Counted from the first letter of the stretch, positions 1 to 6,972 are shown. The stretch is 9,052 nt of DNA from Desulfobacterales bacterium (GCA_025454275.1 JALOOS010000044.1:1-9052); one strand, 5' to 3'. A program made the numbers and translations. Notes: generated from the sequence alone by a model not told the origin.

Positions 1-9
1 TTTTTGCCC

Positions 10-37
10 TTTAACCCGCTCGAAAAGCCATTATAGT
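10..37 (+). promoter_or_regulatory. Possible promoter for the YdjM-like gene
   Basis: TTTAAC at 10-15 and TATAGT at 32-37 are separated by 16 bp and lie about 36 bp before the GTG start at 74. The -10 matches the sigma70 consensus well and the -35 only partly. The site is at the very edge of the window, so the upstream context is unknown. Inference from sequence only. Confidence 0.35.
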
Positions 38-73
38 GTCCCAGTCGATCACGTCGGGTGGGGTGAACGCTGA

Positions 74-1096
74 GTGGACACCGTTACGCAAATCGGGTTG
101 GGAGCCGCCGTCGGCGAGGCGGTGTTGGGCAAGCAGGCGGGGCGGCGCGCCATGCTCTGGGGCGGGATCTGCGGCCTGCTCCCGGATCTGGACATCCTGG
201 TGCCGCTCGGCGATGCCGTCCGGGACTTCACCTACCATCGCGGGCCGAGCCATTCGCTCTTCGTGCTGGCGGCCTTCACCCCGGTCATGGTTTACTTGAT
301 TTTGAAGATCCATCCTCAGACGGCTCCTTACCGGGCCCGCTGGCGGTGGCTGGTCTTCCTTGCTTTCGCCACGCACGTGCTCCTGGACTGCCTGACCGTG
401 TACGGCACGCAGATCTTCTGGCCGCTTGCGACCCCGCCGGTGATGTGGTCGACTCTCTTCATCATCGACCCGGCCTATTCGCTGCCGCTGTTCGCCGGCG
501 TCCTGGCGGCGCTCGTCATGTCCCGGGGCGCCGGGCGGGGCCGCCTCGTCAATTCGATCTGCCTCGCCGTCAGCACCCTCTACATCGTCTGGAGCATCGG
601 GGCCAAGATCCACGTGGAGCAGGTGGCGCGCGACTCCCTGCGGCGGCAGAACATCGCCCACCGGGCGCTCCTGACCGTCCCGACGGCCTTCAACACCCTT
701 CTATGGCGCGTGCTGGCCATGGGCGATGACGGGTACTACGAGGGCTACTATTCGCTGGTGGACGGAAGTCCGCACCTCGCCGTGACCCGCTACCCCGCCA
801 ACCGCCAGCTGCTTGCCGGCCTCGAAGCGCACTGGCCGGTCCGCCGGTTGCAATGGTTCACCCACGGTTTTTACGCCGCGCAGCGGGTCGGGGAGGGGAT
901 CGTCATGACCGACCTGCGCATGGGAATGGAGCCGGATTACACCTTCCGCTTCAAGGTGGCCGCCGCGGGCAACCCGCATCCGGTTCCGACCACCCCGGTT
1001 CGCATCAGGGAGCCCCGCAACCTTGCCGTGCTGGAGTGGATCTGGCGGCGGATCTGGACGGACGCCGTCGGGGTCTCCCCTGCCGGAGCGGTGTGA
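74..1096 (+). CDS. YdjM/DUF457-type membrane-bound metal-dependent hydrolase
   Basis: A 340-residue integral membrane protein resembling the YdjM/DUF457 family (LexA-regulated inner-membrane putative metal-dependent hydrolases), whose substrate is unknown. The GTG start at 74 gives MDTVTQIGLGAAVGEAVLG, the usual family opening, with a weak G-rich ribosome site (GGGGT at 60-64). Family marks are PDLD near residues 37-40, HRGPSHS at 55-61, and ATHVLLD at 99-105. These His and Asp residues are the likely metal ligands. Hydrophobic segments fall near 26-44, 61-78, 90-108, 134-150 and 160-176. A soluble C-terminal part (about 215-330) with YYEGYYSL and WFTHGFYA follows the hydrolase core and is probably an additional, uncharacterised domain. 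The gene is convergent with the EamA gene, 28 bp away. The family is confident; the activity is not demonstrated. Confidence 0.85.
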   Translation: MDTVTQIGLGAAVGEAVLGKQAGRRAMLWGGICGLLPDLDILVPLGDAVRDFTYHRGPSHSLFVLAAFTPVMVYLILKIHPQTAPYRARWRWLVFLAFATHVLLDCLTVYGTQIFWPLATPPVMWSTLFIIDPAYSLPLFAGVLAALVMSRGAGRGRLVNSICLAVSTLYIVWSIGAKIHVEQVARDSLRRQNIAHRALLTVPTAFNTLLWRVLAMGDDGYYEGYYSLVDGSPHLAVTRYPANRQLLAGLEAHWPVRRLQWFTHGFYAAQRVGEGIVMTDLRMGMEPDYTFRFKVAAAGNPHPVPTTPVRIREPRNLAVLEWIWRRIWTDAVGVSPAGAV

Positions 1097-1124
1097 CGCC
1101 CTCGCAGCGGCTTCGGGGTAGTTT

Positions 1125-1982
1125 TCAGCCGACGGCCAGAGCGATGATGCCGACGACAATCGCCAGCGCGGCGGGGATGCGGCGCCGGGCCTCTTTCTCG
1201 AACAGCCAGCGGCTGCCCATCACCGTTCCGATCAGGATGCTGACCTCCCGGGCCGGGGCGATGTAGCTGACCGGGGTCGTCACCAGGGCGGTCAGGACAA
1301 GGATGTAGGAGAGCGGGCAGAGGGCCCCCACGGCGATGATCTCTTTTCTGCGCTCGCGCCATTGCCGCAGCACCTCGGAGGGCCGATTCAGGGCGACAGG
1401 GCCGAGCAGCAGGACCCGGCCGGCGTCGATCGCCCACACCAGAATCAACGGGGGGATCAGGTACGTGCTCACGGCCAGTTTGTCCCACAGGGTGTACATG
1501 GCGATGACCGAACCGGTGAGCAGCCCGTAAATAACCGCCGGCCGTCGGTCCGCACCGTTACCGGATGCACCGCCCGCCAGCGCGAACACCCCGCCCGCCA
1601 CCAGCAGGCCGCCTGCGGCCGCGACGGCCGAAGGACGCTCGTGAAACAGCAGGATGGCCAGCACCATCGAGAGCACGGGGCCGGTGCCGCGCGCCAGGGG
1701 ATAGACGAGGGAGAGGTCGCCGACCTTGTAGCCCTGCTGGAGCAGCAGAAAGTAGGCGATGTGGATGAGGGCGGTCACCAGCATGACGCCGCCCTCCACG
1801 AGGCCGATCGGGGGCCGGGACCACCAGAGGGCTCCGGCGGCCAGAGGCGCATAAAGCAGGGTCGACATGGAGGCAAACAGCCAGACGAACACCGGCCCGC
1901 CGCCCGCCTTTTTAGCCAGGTAGTTCCAGCCGGCATGGACGAAGCCGGCGCACAAAAGCAGCGTCAGTGCGAACGCCGTCAT
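1125..1982 (-). CDS. EamA/DMT-family transporter
   Basis: A 285-residue, almost wholly hydrophobic protein of the drug/metabolite transporter superfamily (EamA), acting in the inner membrane. About ten helices can be traced, in two repeated halves: roughly 2-22, 30-52, 64-84, 93-113, 118-137, then 149-168, 175-194, 216-235, 240-262 and 268-285. Family-like signatures are HAGWNYLAKKA at 16-26 and YPLARGTGP at 94-102, with a counterpart SYIAPAREVSIL at 239-250 in the second half. Length is normal for EamA proteins. The ATG at 1982 is preceded by GGGGAG with a 4-nt spacer, which fixes the start. Substrates of such carriers (amino acids, metabolites, drugs) cannot be read from sequence. The gene is transcribed alone, divergently from yajD; no convincing promoter is seen in its GC-rich leader. 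Confidence 0.88.
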   Translation of the reverse strand: MTAFALTLLLCAGFVHAGWNYLAKKAGGGPVFVWLFASMSTLLYAPLAAGALWWSRPPIGLVEGGVMLVTALIHIAYFLLLQQGYKVGDLSLVYPLARGTGPVLSMVLAILLFHERPSAVAAAGGLLVAGGVFALAGGASGNGADRRPAVIYGLLTGSVIAMYTLWDKLAVSTYLIPPLILVWAIDAGRVLLLGPVALNRPSEVLRQWRERRKEIIAVGALCPLSYILVLTALVTTPVSYIAPAREVSILIGTVMGSRWLFEKEARRRIPAALAIVVGIIALAVG

Positions 1983-2196
1983 GGAGCTCCCCGCTTTTCG
2001 GCTCTCGTCATCCGCGCCTCGCCCGGCTCCGCCCGGCCCACTTGGAACGGCCTCCGCGCCGCTTTGCCATCCGGGAGCCCCCCGCTCGTGTGAGCGGATC
2101 GCGTCGGGGCGCTTATCTTGTCAACCGCTACCTATATGATCTTTCCGGTGAAGCAAACGATTTATTCACTCCCGGCTCGCGGAAACCCACCCCCGT

Positions 2197-2225
2197 TTGT
2201 CTCAGGTATTGTTTTGTGTCATCAT
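2197..2225 (+). promoter_or_regulatory. Possible extended -10 promoter for yajD
   Basis: TTGTCT at 2197-2202 is followed after 17 bp by CATCAT at 2220-2225. A TGn extended -10 motif sits directly before the latter (TG at 2217-2218). Transcription would start near 2232, about 26 nt before the yajD ATG. Each hexamer matches 4 of 6 consensus bases, so this is suggestive only. An alternative -10 (TATGAT, 2135-2140) lies further upstream but has no good -35. Confidence 0.33.
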
Positions 2226-2257
2226 GCCGGCGGATCTTATCAAGTGAGGAGGCTGCG

Positions 2258-2605
2258 ATGAAAACACGGTTTCGAGGCAGGCCCAAGCTGAAGCGGCCGG
2301 CCAAGCCCCCGGCCTATACGGGGCCGAGCATCGATGAAATCATCCGCGAAGCCCGCCAGAAGCGCTCCGGCGAAGGCGACTACCGGGAGCGTTCACTTAA
2401 GATCCACGGGCTGATCTGCGCCAAGTGCGGCCGGGAGTTCGACCACACCAACCGGCAGCTGCTCACGGTGCACCACAAGGACGGCAACCATCAGAACAAC
2501 CCGGCGGACGGCTCCAACTGGGAGAACCTTTGCGTTTACTGCCACGAGGACGAGCACAGCCGGGGGATTCTGGCGGACTACCTGGGCGAGAAAAAAGAAG
2601 GGTGA
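2258..2605 (+). CDS. yajD: YajD-family HNH nuclease
   Basis: A 115-residue HNH-fold protein closely resembling E. coli YajD, a putative endonuclease whose physiological DNA target is unknown. The core runs from YRERSLKIHGLICAKCGREF to about residue 101. C54-x2-C57 and C92-x2-C95 form the likely structural zinc site. The beta-beta-alpha nuclease motif shows VHHKDGNHQNNP (71-82), DGSNWENLCVYCH (84-96) and H100; H72, H73, N90 and H96 are the candidate catalytic or metal residues. A basic, proline-rich N-terminal tail (1-20) precedes the domain and may contact DNA. The open frame extends back to 1967, but the ATG at 2258 has GAGGAGG just upstream, the family-length product starts there, and the upstream translation looks like noise. 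It is followed by a palindromic repeat that may end its transcript. Confidence 0.9.
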   Translation: MKTRFRGRPKLKRPAKPPAYTGPSIDEIIREARQKRSGEGDYRERSLKIHGLICAKCGREFDHTNRQLLTVHHKDGNHQNNPADGSNWENLCVYCHEDEHSRGILADYLGEKKEG

Positions 2606-2672
2606 GGAGCGGTGCCGCAGCGCCATCCGATCGGTAAGGAATTACTCAAAGGATTTCGGCTTCCTCCAACCT

Positions 2673-2707
2673 CTTCCCCCTTTGAAAAAGGGGGTCAGGG
2701 GGGTTTT
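2673..2707. repeat. Palindromic G/C-run dispersed-type repeat, possible terminator
   Basis: CCCCCTTT (2676-2683) and AAAGGGGG (2687-2694) form a perfect 8-bp inverted repeat with a GAA loop. It is followed by TCA, a run of six G (2698-2703) and TTTT (2704-2707). The left C run could alternatively pair with the second G run, which puts the stem directly against TTTT and would resemble an intrinsic terminator for yajD. From general knowledge, this CCCCCTTTGAAAAAGGGGG pattern is a common dispersed element in many GC-rich bacteria. Only one copy is in the window, so its dispersion here is inferred. Confidence 0.6.
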
Positions 2708-2742
2708 ATAACAGGCCTTCGGGAAGCCGGATCGGCGGCCTC

Positions 2743-3969
2743 ATGACGGCCCGCCCCGGCAGCTCCGGCCCGCTTGGCATCGTCGGCCTGATGTGCCTTG
2801 CGGAAACGCTCAGCATGACGGGCTTTGCGACCTACCCGGCCTTTCTTGCGCTGCTGCGGGACGCCTGGGGCCTCACCAACTCGGAGGCGGGGTTCATCGG
2901 CGGTGCCTATTTTGCCGGCTATATGGCCGCCGTGCCCGTTCTCTCCAGTCTCACCGACCGCTTCGACGCCCGGCGCATCCATATCCTCTCCTGCCTGCTG
3001 GCGGCAGCGAGCAACATCGGCTTTTCGCTGGCGGCCGGCGGGATGGTGACGGCCGCGTTGTTTCAGGCCCTGGCCGGCGCCGGGCTGGGCGGCACCTACA
3101 TGCCGGGCTTGAAAGCCCTCACCGACCGGGTGGGCGGGCCGCGCCAGAGCCGCTACATCGCCTTCTACACGGCGACCTTCGGGATCGGGACGAGCCTCTC
3201 GCTCCTTCTGGCCGGCTGGCTGGGGGGCGCGGTCGGATGGCGCTGGGTTTTCACGTTGCTGGCCATGGGGCCGCTCGCCGCCGCCCTGATCGTGTTCTTC
3301 GCGCTCCGGCCCCATCCGCCTCCCCCGCGCGCAACTGAAACGAGGTCGCTGTTGCGGTTTGACGGTGCCCTGCGGGAGCGGGGAGTGAGACGCTTCATCC
3401 GGGGCTATGCCGTGCACTGCTGGGAGCTCTTCGGTCTGCGTTCCTGGATGGTGGCCTTCATTCTCTTCGCCTACGGCCTGCAATCCTCGGCGCCTGCGCC
3501 GATCAGCGCCACCGCGGCGGCGGCCCTCATCAACTTGTTCGGGATCCCGGTCAGCATCCTGGGAAACGAGGCCGCCGGCCGGATCGGAAGGCAGCGGTAT
3601 ATCGCCTGGGTGATGGGGGCCTCGGGTCTCCTGGCCTGGCTCGCGGGATTCAGCGCCGGCTGGGAGTGGTGGGTGGTGCTCTTGCTCGTGGGCCTTTACT
3701 TCGTGGCGGTCATGTCCGATTCGGCCGCCCTGACGGCCGGGCTCGTCGCCGCCACCCCGCTGGAGCGGCGCGGTTCAGCCATGGCCTTGTATTCGTTCTC
3801 CGGCTTCGGGGCGGGATTCGTCGCCCCCCTAGTCTTCGGCGTCGTCCTGGATCTGGCCGGCGGCAAGGAGGCTCCCCTCGCCTGGACCCTGGCCTTCGGT
3901 TCCCTGGGCCTCGGCTGCCTGGCGACCTCTCTGGTGTCGTGGCTGGAGGGGTCCTCTCGCCGCCGATGA
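2743..3969 (+). CDS. MFS transporter
   Basis: A 408-residue major facilitator superfamily protein with about twelve membrane helices in two six-helix halves. Helices are near 10-30, 47-68, 78-98, 101-120, 138-160, 166-188, then 228-247, 255-273, 284-303, 308-328, 347-369 and 380-400. The loop after helix 2 carries SLTDRFDARRI (69-79), a recognisable form of MFS motif A with its acidic residue and Arg pair. A charged cytoplasmic linker (190-220) joins the halves. TPLERRGSAMALYSFSGF (338-355) is typical of the second-half signature. No substrate-specific motif is visible. The ATG at 2743 has no clear Shine-Dalgarno sequence; M17 (2791) would cut into helix 1, so 2743 is preferred. The stop lies 2 bp from the end of the convergent glycosyltransferase gene. 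Confidence 0.88.
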   Translation: MTARPGSSGPLGIVGLMCLAETLSMTGFATYPAFLALLRDAWGLTNSEAGFIGGAYFAGYMAAVPVLSSLTDRFDARRIHILSCLLAAASNIGFSLAAGGMVTAALFQALAGAGLGGTYMPGLKALTDRVGGPRQSRYIAFYTATFGIGTSLSLLLAGWLGGAVGWRWVFTLLAMGPLAAALIVFFALRPHPPPPRATETRSLLRFDGALRERGVRRFIRGYAVHCWELFGLRSWMVAFILFAYGLQSSAPAPISATAAAALINLFGIPVSILGNEAAGRIGRQRYIAWVMGASGLLAWLAGFSAGWEWWVVLLLVGLYFVAVMSDSAALTAGLVAATPLERRGSAMALYSFSGFGAGFVAPLVFGVVLDLAGGKEAPLAWTLAFGSLGLGCLATSLVSWLEGSSRRR

Positions 3970-3971
3970 AG

Positions 3972-5258
3972 TTAGACGGGGCACTCGATCGGAGGCCTCT
4001 TGTCCGCCTTGGCAGCCGTTTCCACCTTTTCGTCCCAGATCCGGATCAGGTAGTCCTTCTGCTCCTCGAACTGCGCCGCCTGCTCCTCGACCAGGGCCTC
4101 CGCCTCCTGGGAGGACATGTTCCAGCTCTGCCGGACGAAGGAGGCCACCCGGCCGAAATAGAGCGGCGTCATGATGTCGAGGAGCTTGTTGCGGTTCACC
4201 TTCCAGTGACGGTAGGTGGCGGCCAGTTCGTAGAGGATCTTCAGCCAGGCCGCCGTGGGCACATAGAACTCCTTGGCATCCAGGCAGGCGGCCTTGTTGA
4301 TTTCGGCGAAGTTCTCCGGGCTGAAGACATCCCGATAGATGGCCGAGAACTGCTGGAAGCCGGTCTTGAAGAGGTCGATCATCAAGTCGAGATTCACCTT
4401 GACCGGCTCCGGTTCGAGCGTGCCTTCGAAGCCGTAGGTCTCGAGCGCCTCGCTGCCCGAGACCTTTTTCCAGTAGCCCTCGTGGCGCTCCATCAGCGAG
4501 AAGAGGGCCGAGAGCACCTGGCGGAACATGGGGCCCAGGTGTTGGCCCGGGTCTTTGACGTCGTGGATCTTGACGCCGAGGTTGGACTGGCAGATCCGGA
4601 AGCCCTGGGTGATGGCGGTCGTGGTCATCCAGATGTCGATCCCGAAGCGGGCCACATCGGTCAGCCAGACATCCTGTTCGGAGTAGAATTTGGCCAGGTC
4701 CCGGGAGATGGCGAAGTCGCCGCCGATCGGCTGGCGGATCCGCTTGCCGTAGAGCGCCCGGGTCAGGTTGTAGACGATGTTGTTCGTGATGGTGCCGTCG
4801 TACTTGTGCCGCACGTAGACCGGCGCGACGAACTGGTAGCCGTGCTCGAGCACCGGGTCGATCAGGTACTTGACCCAGTCGGGGGTGATGCTGCGCAGAT
4901 CCGAGTCCACCATGGCGCAGACCTGGACCTTGAGCCGGTTGGCCGCCTCGAAGACCGAGCGCAGGGCGGTGCCCTTGCCGGCCGCCCCCCGGTAGATCGA
5001 AACGATCTTCTCCTGCCAGGGTTTGATCTGGAACTCCTTGGCCACCTCGCGCGTGTCGTCCGTAGAACCGCCGTCGGCGATGAAGATGACGCTGCGCCGC
5101 CCGCCGTAGTGTTTGGCCAGGCCGTGCGTGATCATCTGGATCACATGCGTGATGGTGCTCTCGTTGTTGTAGCAGGGTACCCCCACGAGAATGTCGGCCG
5201 AGTCGATCTCCTCGATGCGCTTGGCCGTGTAGCCGCGCAGCGCCGTGTCGTAGTGCAT
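3972..5258 (-). CDS. GT-A glycosyltransferase, mannosylglycerate/glucosylglycerate synthase-like
   Basis: A 428-residue soluble glycosyltransferase with a GT-A fold. Nucleotide-sugar marks are VGVPCYNNESTI (25-36), DGGSTDDT (62-69), GAAGKGTALR (91-100) and the DxD motif VDSDLRSITPDW (117-128). Downstream QPIGGDF (176-182), FGIDIW (205-210) and KIHD (230-233) line up in order and spacing with QPLGGE, WGID and KAH of Rhodothermus mannosylglycerate synthase (compared from memory), where the DxD aspartate and a late His bind the metal. A helical C-terminal region (about 245-410) ends in a Glu/Gln-rich coil (382-402). The likely role is retaining transfer of glucose or mannose to glycerate or a similar acceptor, giving a compatible solute; this is inferred. 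No phosphatase gene adjoins, as a two-step route would need. ATG at 5258 follows GGGAGG by 4 nt; the overlapping ATG at 5262 is out of frame. Confidence 0.78.
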   Translation of the reverse strand: MHYDTALRGYTAKRIEEIDSADILVGVPCYNNESTITHVIQMITHGLAKHYGGRRSVIFIADGGSTDDTREVAKEFQIKPWQEKIVSIYRGAAGKGTALRSVFEAANRLKVQVCAMVDSDLRSITPDWVKYLIDPVLEHGYQFVAPVYVRHKYDGTITNNIVYNLTRALYGKRIRQPIGGDFAISRDLAKFYSEQDVWLTDVARFGIDIWMTTTAITQGFRICQSNLGVKIHDVKDPGQHLGPMFRQVLSALFSLMERHEGYWKKVSGSEALETYGFEGTLEPEPVKVNLDLMIDLFKTGFQQFSAIYRDVFSPENFAEINKAACLDAKEFYVPTAAWLKILYELAATYRHWKVNRNKLLDIMTPLYFGRVASFVRQSWNMSSQEAEALVEEQAAQFEEQKDYLIRIWDEKVETAAKADKRPPIECPV

Positions 5259-5289
5259 GCATCCTCCCTATAAGTTATCAAATGTTTAC

Positions 5290-5318
5290 ATATTAGCGAT
5301 GTTTCGGATATCCGTCAA
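5290..5318 (-). promoter_or_regulatory. Sigma70-type promoter for the glycosyltransferase gene
   Basis: Read on the minus strand, TTGACG (5318-5313) and TAATAT (5295-5290) are separated by exactly 17 bp. Each hexamer matches 5 of 6 consensus bases. Transcription would start near 5283, leaving a leader of about 25 nt with GGGAGG (5268-5263) before the ATG at 5258. The -10 region sits in an AT-rich island that stands out from its GC-rich surroundings. Overlapping it is a short inverted repeat, ATGT-AA-ACAT (5292-5283), which could be an operator. This is the best promoter in the window. Confidence 0.65.
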
Positions 5319-5363
5319 CCCCCCCAGGGCGGCCTCCCAGCCGATCTGGACCCACCACCTTTT

Positions 5364-5393
5364 CCCCCTTCCCCTTGCGGGAGGGGTCGGGGG
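5364..5393. repeat. Nested C/G-run palindrome, dispersed-repeat type
   Basis: Nested inverted repeat: CCCCC (5364-5368), TT, CCCCT (5371-5375), a TGCGGG loop, AGGGG (5382-5386), TC, GGGGG (5389-5393). This gives a ten-pair stem broken by one small internal loop. From general knowledge, it resembles the CCCCTTGCGGGAGGGG elements scattered between genes in many GC-rich genomes. It lies between the DUF362 stop and the glycosyltransferase promoter, where it may end or stabilise the upstream transcript, but neither strand has the T run of a standard intrinsic terminator directly after the stem. Confidence 0.55.
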
Positions 5394-5445
5394 AGGGAGG
5401 TCTAGCGTTCAGCATGCCGATCAATGACTGAAACCGGTTCTGCTG

Positions 5446-6888
5446 CTACCCGCCGATGCAGCGGTGGATGAATCGATGGGTGCGCATGGTCGTGTAAGCG
5501 GCGAGATTCGGGACGAGCAGCCGGTGGTCGAACAGGGGGTTGGCGATCTTGCCCAGGGAGGCCAGGTAAAAAACGTGTTCGGCCACCGACACCGGGCAGC
5601 CCTGAATGTGGATCCACCGCCGCCCCTTGTTCAGAGTGCTCCGTACAAGTGCCTCCCCGACTTTAAGCAGCATATCGTTCGAGGGGGCCCGGGCTTCGTC
5701 CACGGCATCCGGTCCCCGGTAGCTGCTGCCGATCGTGACCGTCCGGCCGTCGATCCGGCCCTGCCAGCGCGTGCAGCGGCCGGCGAAGATCACCTTCTCC
5801 CCCGGGGCGAGGTCCAGGGGCCCCTCCACCGCCCCCACCACGTAGCGGATGTTTGCCATGCGCCGGTCCACATCGGGAGTGAACCCCCGCAATATGTGCA
5901 TGGCCTCCTGCAGCGCGCCGGGGCACCCTCCCCAGCAGTAGTCGGCCGAGTGCGCTTCGGGAAACCGGCCCACCGTGCAGGTGAGGTTGCCGGCGGTGCC
6001 GAAATAATCGTCGATGCGCTCGAGGCAGAACTGGAAATTCCGGGTTTTCGCCTGGACCTCTGCCAGGGGGAAATCGCCGCCCACCTCGATCTCCTCCAGG
6101 CGCATGGGGCCGAATCCCCGGGCCGATGCAAGCGCCAGGTGCAGGAGTTTCGCCGGGTCGACGTGGACCATGTGGCAGCCGACGGTGTCGACCGCGCAGG
6201 AGTTGGTGCCCATGACGATCGCCCCCAGGTCGAAGGGGGTCGGGGTGAGCATCATCTTCTGGCCGGCGGTGATGGCGTCGATCGCAATGAACCGGGGCTG
6301 GATGACCGACTGCAGGTCGGCGATCTTGTGCTCCAGAAACTGGTTGTGGTCCACAAGGCGGTGGCGGTCGTCCTGGAGGCCGATGAAATTCTTCAAGCTC
6401 AAGGTGAGCCGGCACCAGGGATGGGCCTTGAACTTGGGCAGGTTGATCAGGAAATTGCAGCGCGCGATCGGTTCCGGAACGAAAATCCTCCGGCGCAGGG
6501 CGTGCGGGTCCGTGAGCCTGACCGGGACCTGCCGGGTTTCGTCGAAGAAATAGGTTTTGACGCCGTGCGTGCGTACGATCGGCGCGTAGCCGGCATTTCT
6601 GAAGCTGTAGCGGGTGGCGATGGTGATGCCGGAGCGCTCACCGACCGCGATCTCATCGACCGCAGTCGCCTGCGCCTTGACGGCGCGGATGACCCCCTCC
6701 AGGAACTCCTTGCGCGTAAAGGCGTGAGGGAAGATCTCGGGGTGGGCTATGACCAGGTTGGGCTTGAGCAGGATCCGGCCCTGCGGCCGCACCCCCAGCT
6801 CCTGCATGCCTTCCCGGACGATCGCGGCGATCCGGTCCGGATCGTACTGGGGACACCGCCGGATCAGGACCTTGTGGTGCGGCCGCAT
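5446..6888 (-). CDS. DUF362 domain-containing protein
   Basis: A 480-residue protein with a DUF362 domain in its first half; the family's biochemical role is poorly defined. Supporting motifs are GRILLKPNLV (37-46), DEIAVGERSG (78-87), FLINLPKFKAH (146-156) and LTLSLKNFIGLQD (161-173), followed by FIAIDAITAG (200-209) and a GTNSCAVDTVG stretch (227-237). No ferredoxin-type CxxCxxC cluster, often fused to DUF362, is present. The second half (about 290-480) is less familiar and holds scattered cysteines, including YCWGGCPGA (317-325), C372, and HIQGCPVS (427-434). No signal peptide or membrane helix is evident. The frame is open back to 6972, but the ATG at 6888 has GGGGAGGTG (6903-6895) 6 nt upstream and the conserved sequence begins there; the 28 extra residues look unlike a domain. 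The end is not coupled to the downstream glycosyltransferase (187-bp gap). Confidence 0.8.
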   Translation of the reverse strand: MRPHHKVLIRRCPQYDPDRIAAIVREGMQELGVRPQGRILLKPNLVIAHPEIFPHAFTRKEFLEGVIRAVKAQATAVDEIAVGERSGITIATRYSFRNAGYAPIVRTHGVKTYFFDETRQVPVRLTDPHALRRRIFVPEPIARCNFLINLPKFKAHPWCRLTLSLKNFIGLQDDRHRLVDHNQFLEHKIADLQSVIQPRFIAIDAITAGQKMMLTPTPFDLGAIVMGTNSCAVDTVGCHMVHVDPAKLLHLALASARGFGPMRLEEIEVGGDFPLAEVQAKTRNFQFCLERIDDYFGTAGNLTCTVGRFPEAHSADYCWGGCPGALQEAMHILRGFTPDVDRRMANIRYVVGAVEGPLDLAPGEKVIFAGRCTRWQGRIDGRTVTIGSSYRGPDAVDEARAPSNDMLLKVGEALVRSTLNKGRRWIHIQGCPVSVAEHVFYLASLGKIANPLFDHRLLVPNLAAYTTMRTHRFIHRCIGG

Positions 6889-6943
6889 GGCTGGCACCTC
6901 CCCGAAAGAGGGTTTGCGTGAGCGGGCGGGCGACGGAGCCCCT

Positions 6944-6972
6944 ACTACCGCATCATTCGCTTCAGGTGTCAA
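6944..6972 (-). promoter_or_regulatory. Possible promoter for the DUF362 gene
   Basis: On the minus strand a perfect TTGACA (6972-6967) is followed after 17 bp by GGTAGT (6949-6944), which matches only 3 of 6 consensus -10 bases. Transcription would start near 6937, about 50 nt before the preferred ATG at 6888. This supports the shorter start, because the longer frame from 6972 would begin upstream of the transcript. The weak -10 could mean an activator is needed. Confidence 0.35.

Noticed and set aside
2119..2124. Exact TTGACA on the minus strand upstream of the EamA gene
   Set aside because: No acceptable -10 is found 15-19 bp downstream (GC-rich sequence), so a promoter is not supported.
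1967..2257. N-terminal extension of the yajD frame back to 1967
   Set aside because: The extra 97 residues are Arg/Pro-rich noise overlapping the EamA start, whereas ATG 2258 has a strong ribosome site and gives a normal YajD length.
3829..5262. Alternative minus-strand frame starting at the ATG at 5262
   Set aside because: Its ATG abuts the ribosome site with no spacer and its product lacks the glycosyltransferase motifs; the frame from 5258 carries them all.
3666..5273. Long plus-strand frame (535 codons) antisense to the glycosyltransferase
   Set aside because: It is the complement of a well-motifed gene, is rich in Arg/Gly/Asp/Val repeats with no domain pattern, and overlaps the end of the MFS gene. 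It is a by-product of GC-rich codon use.
5464..6921. Long plus-strand frame (485 codons) antisense to the DUF362 gene
   Set aside because: Low-complexity charged translation, no ribosome site and no recognisable motif; the DUF362 motifs on the other strand explain the region.
6889..6972. 28-residue N-terminal extension of the DUF362 protein
   Set aside because: The ribosome site at 6903-6895 points to the ATG at 6888, and the predicted transcript start lies inside the extension.
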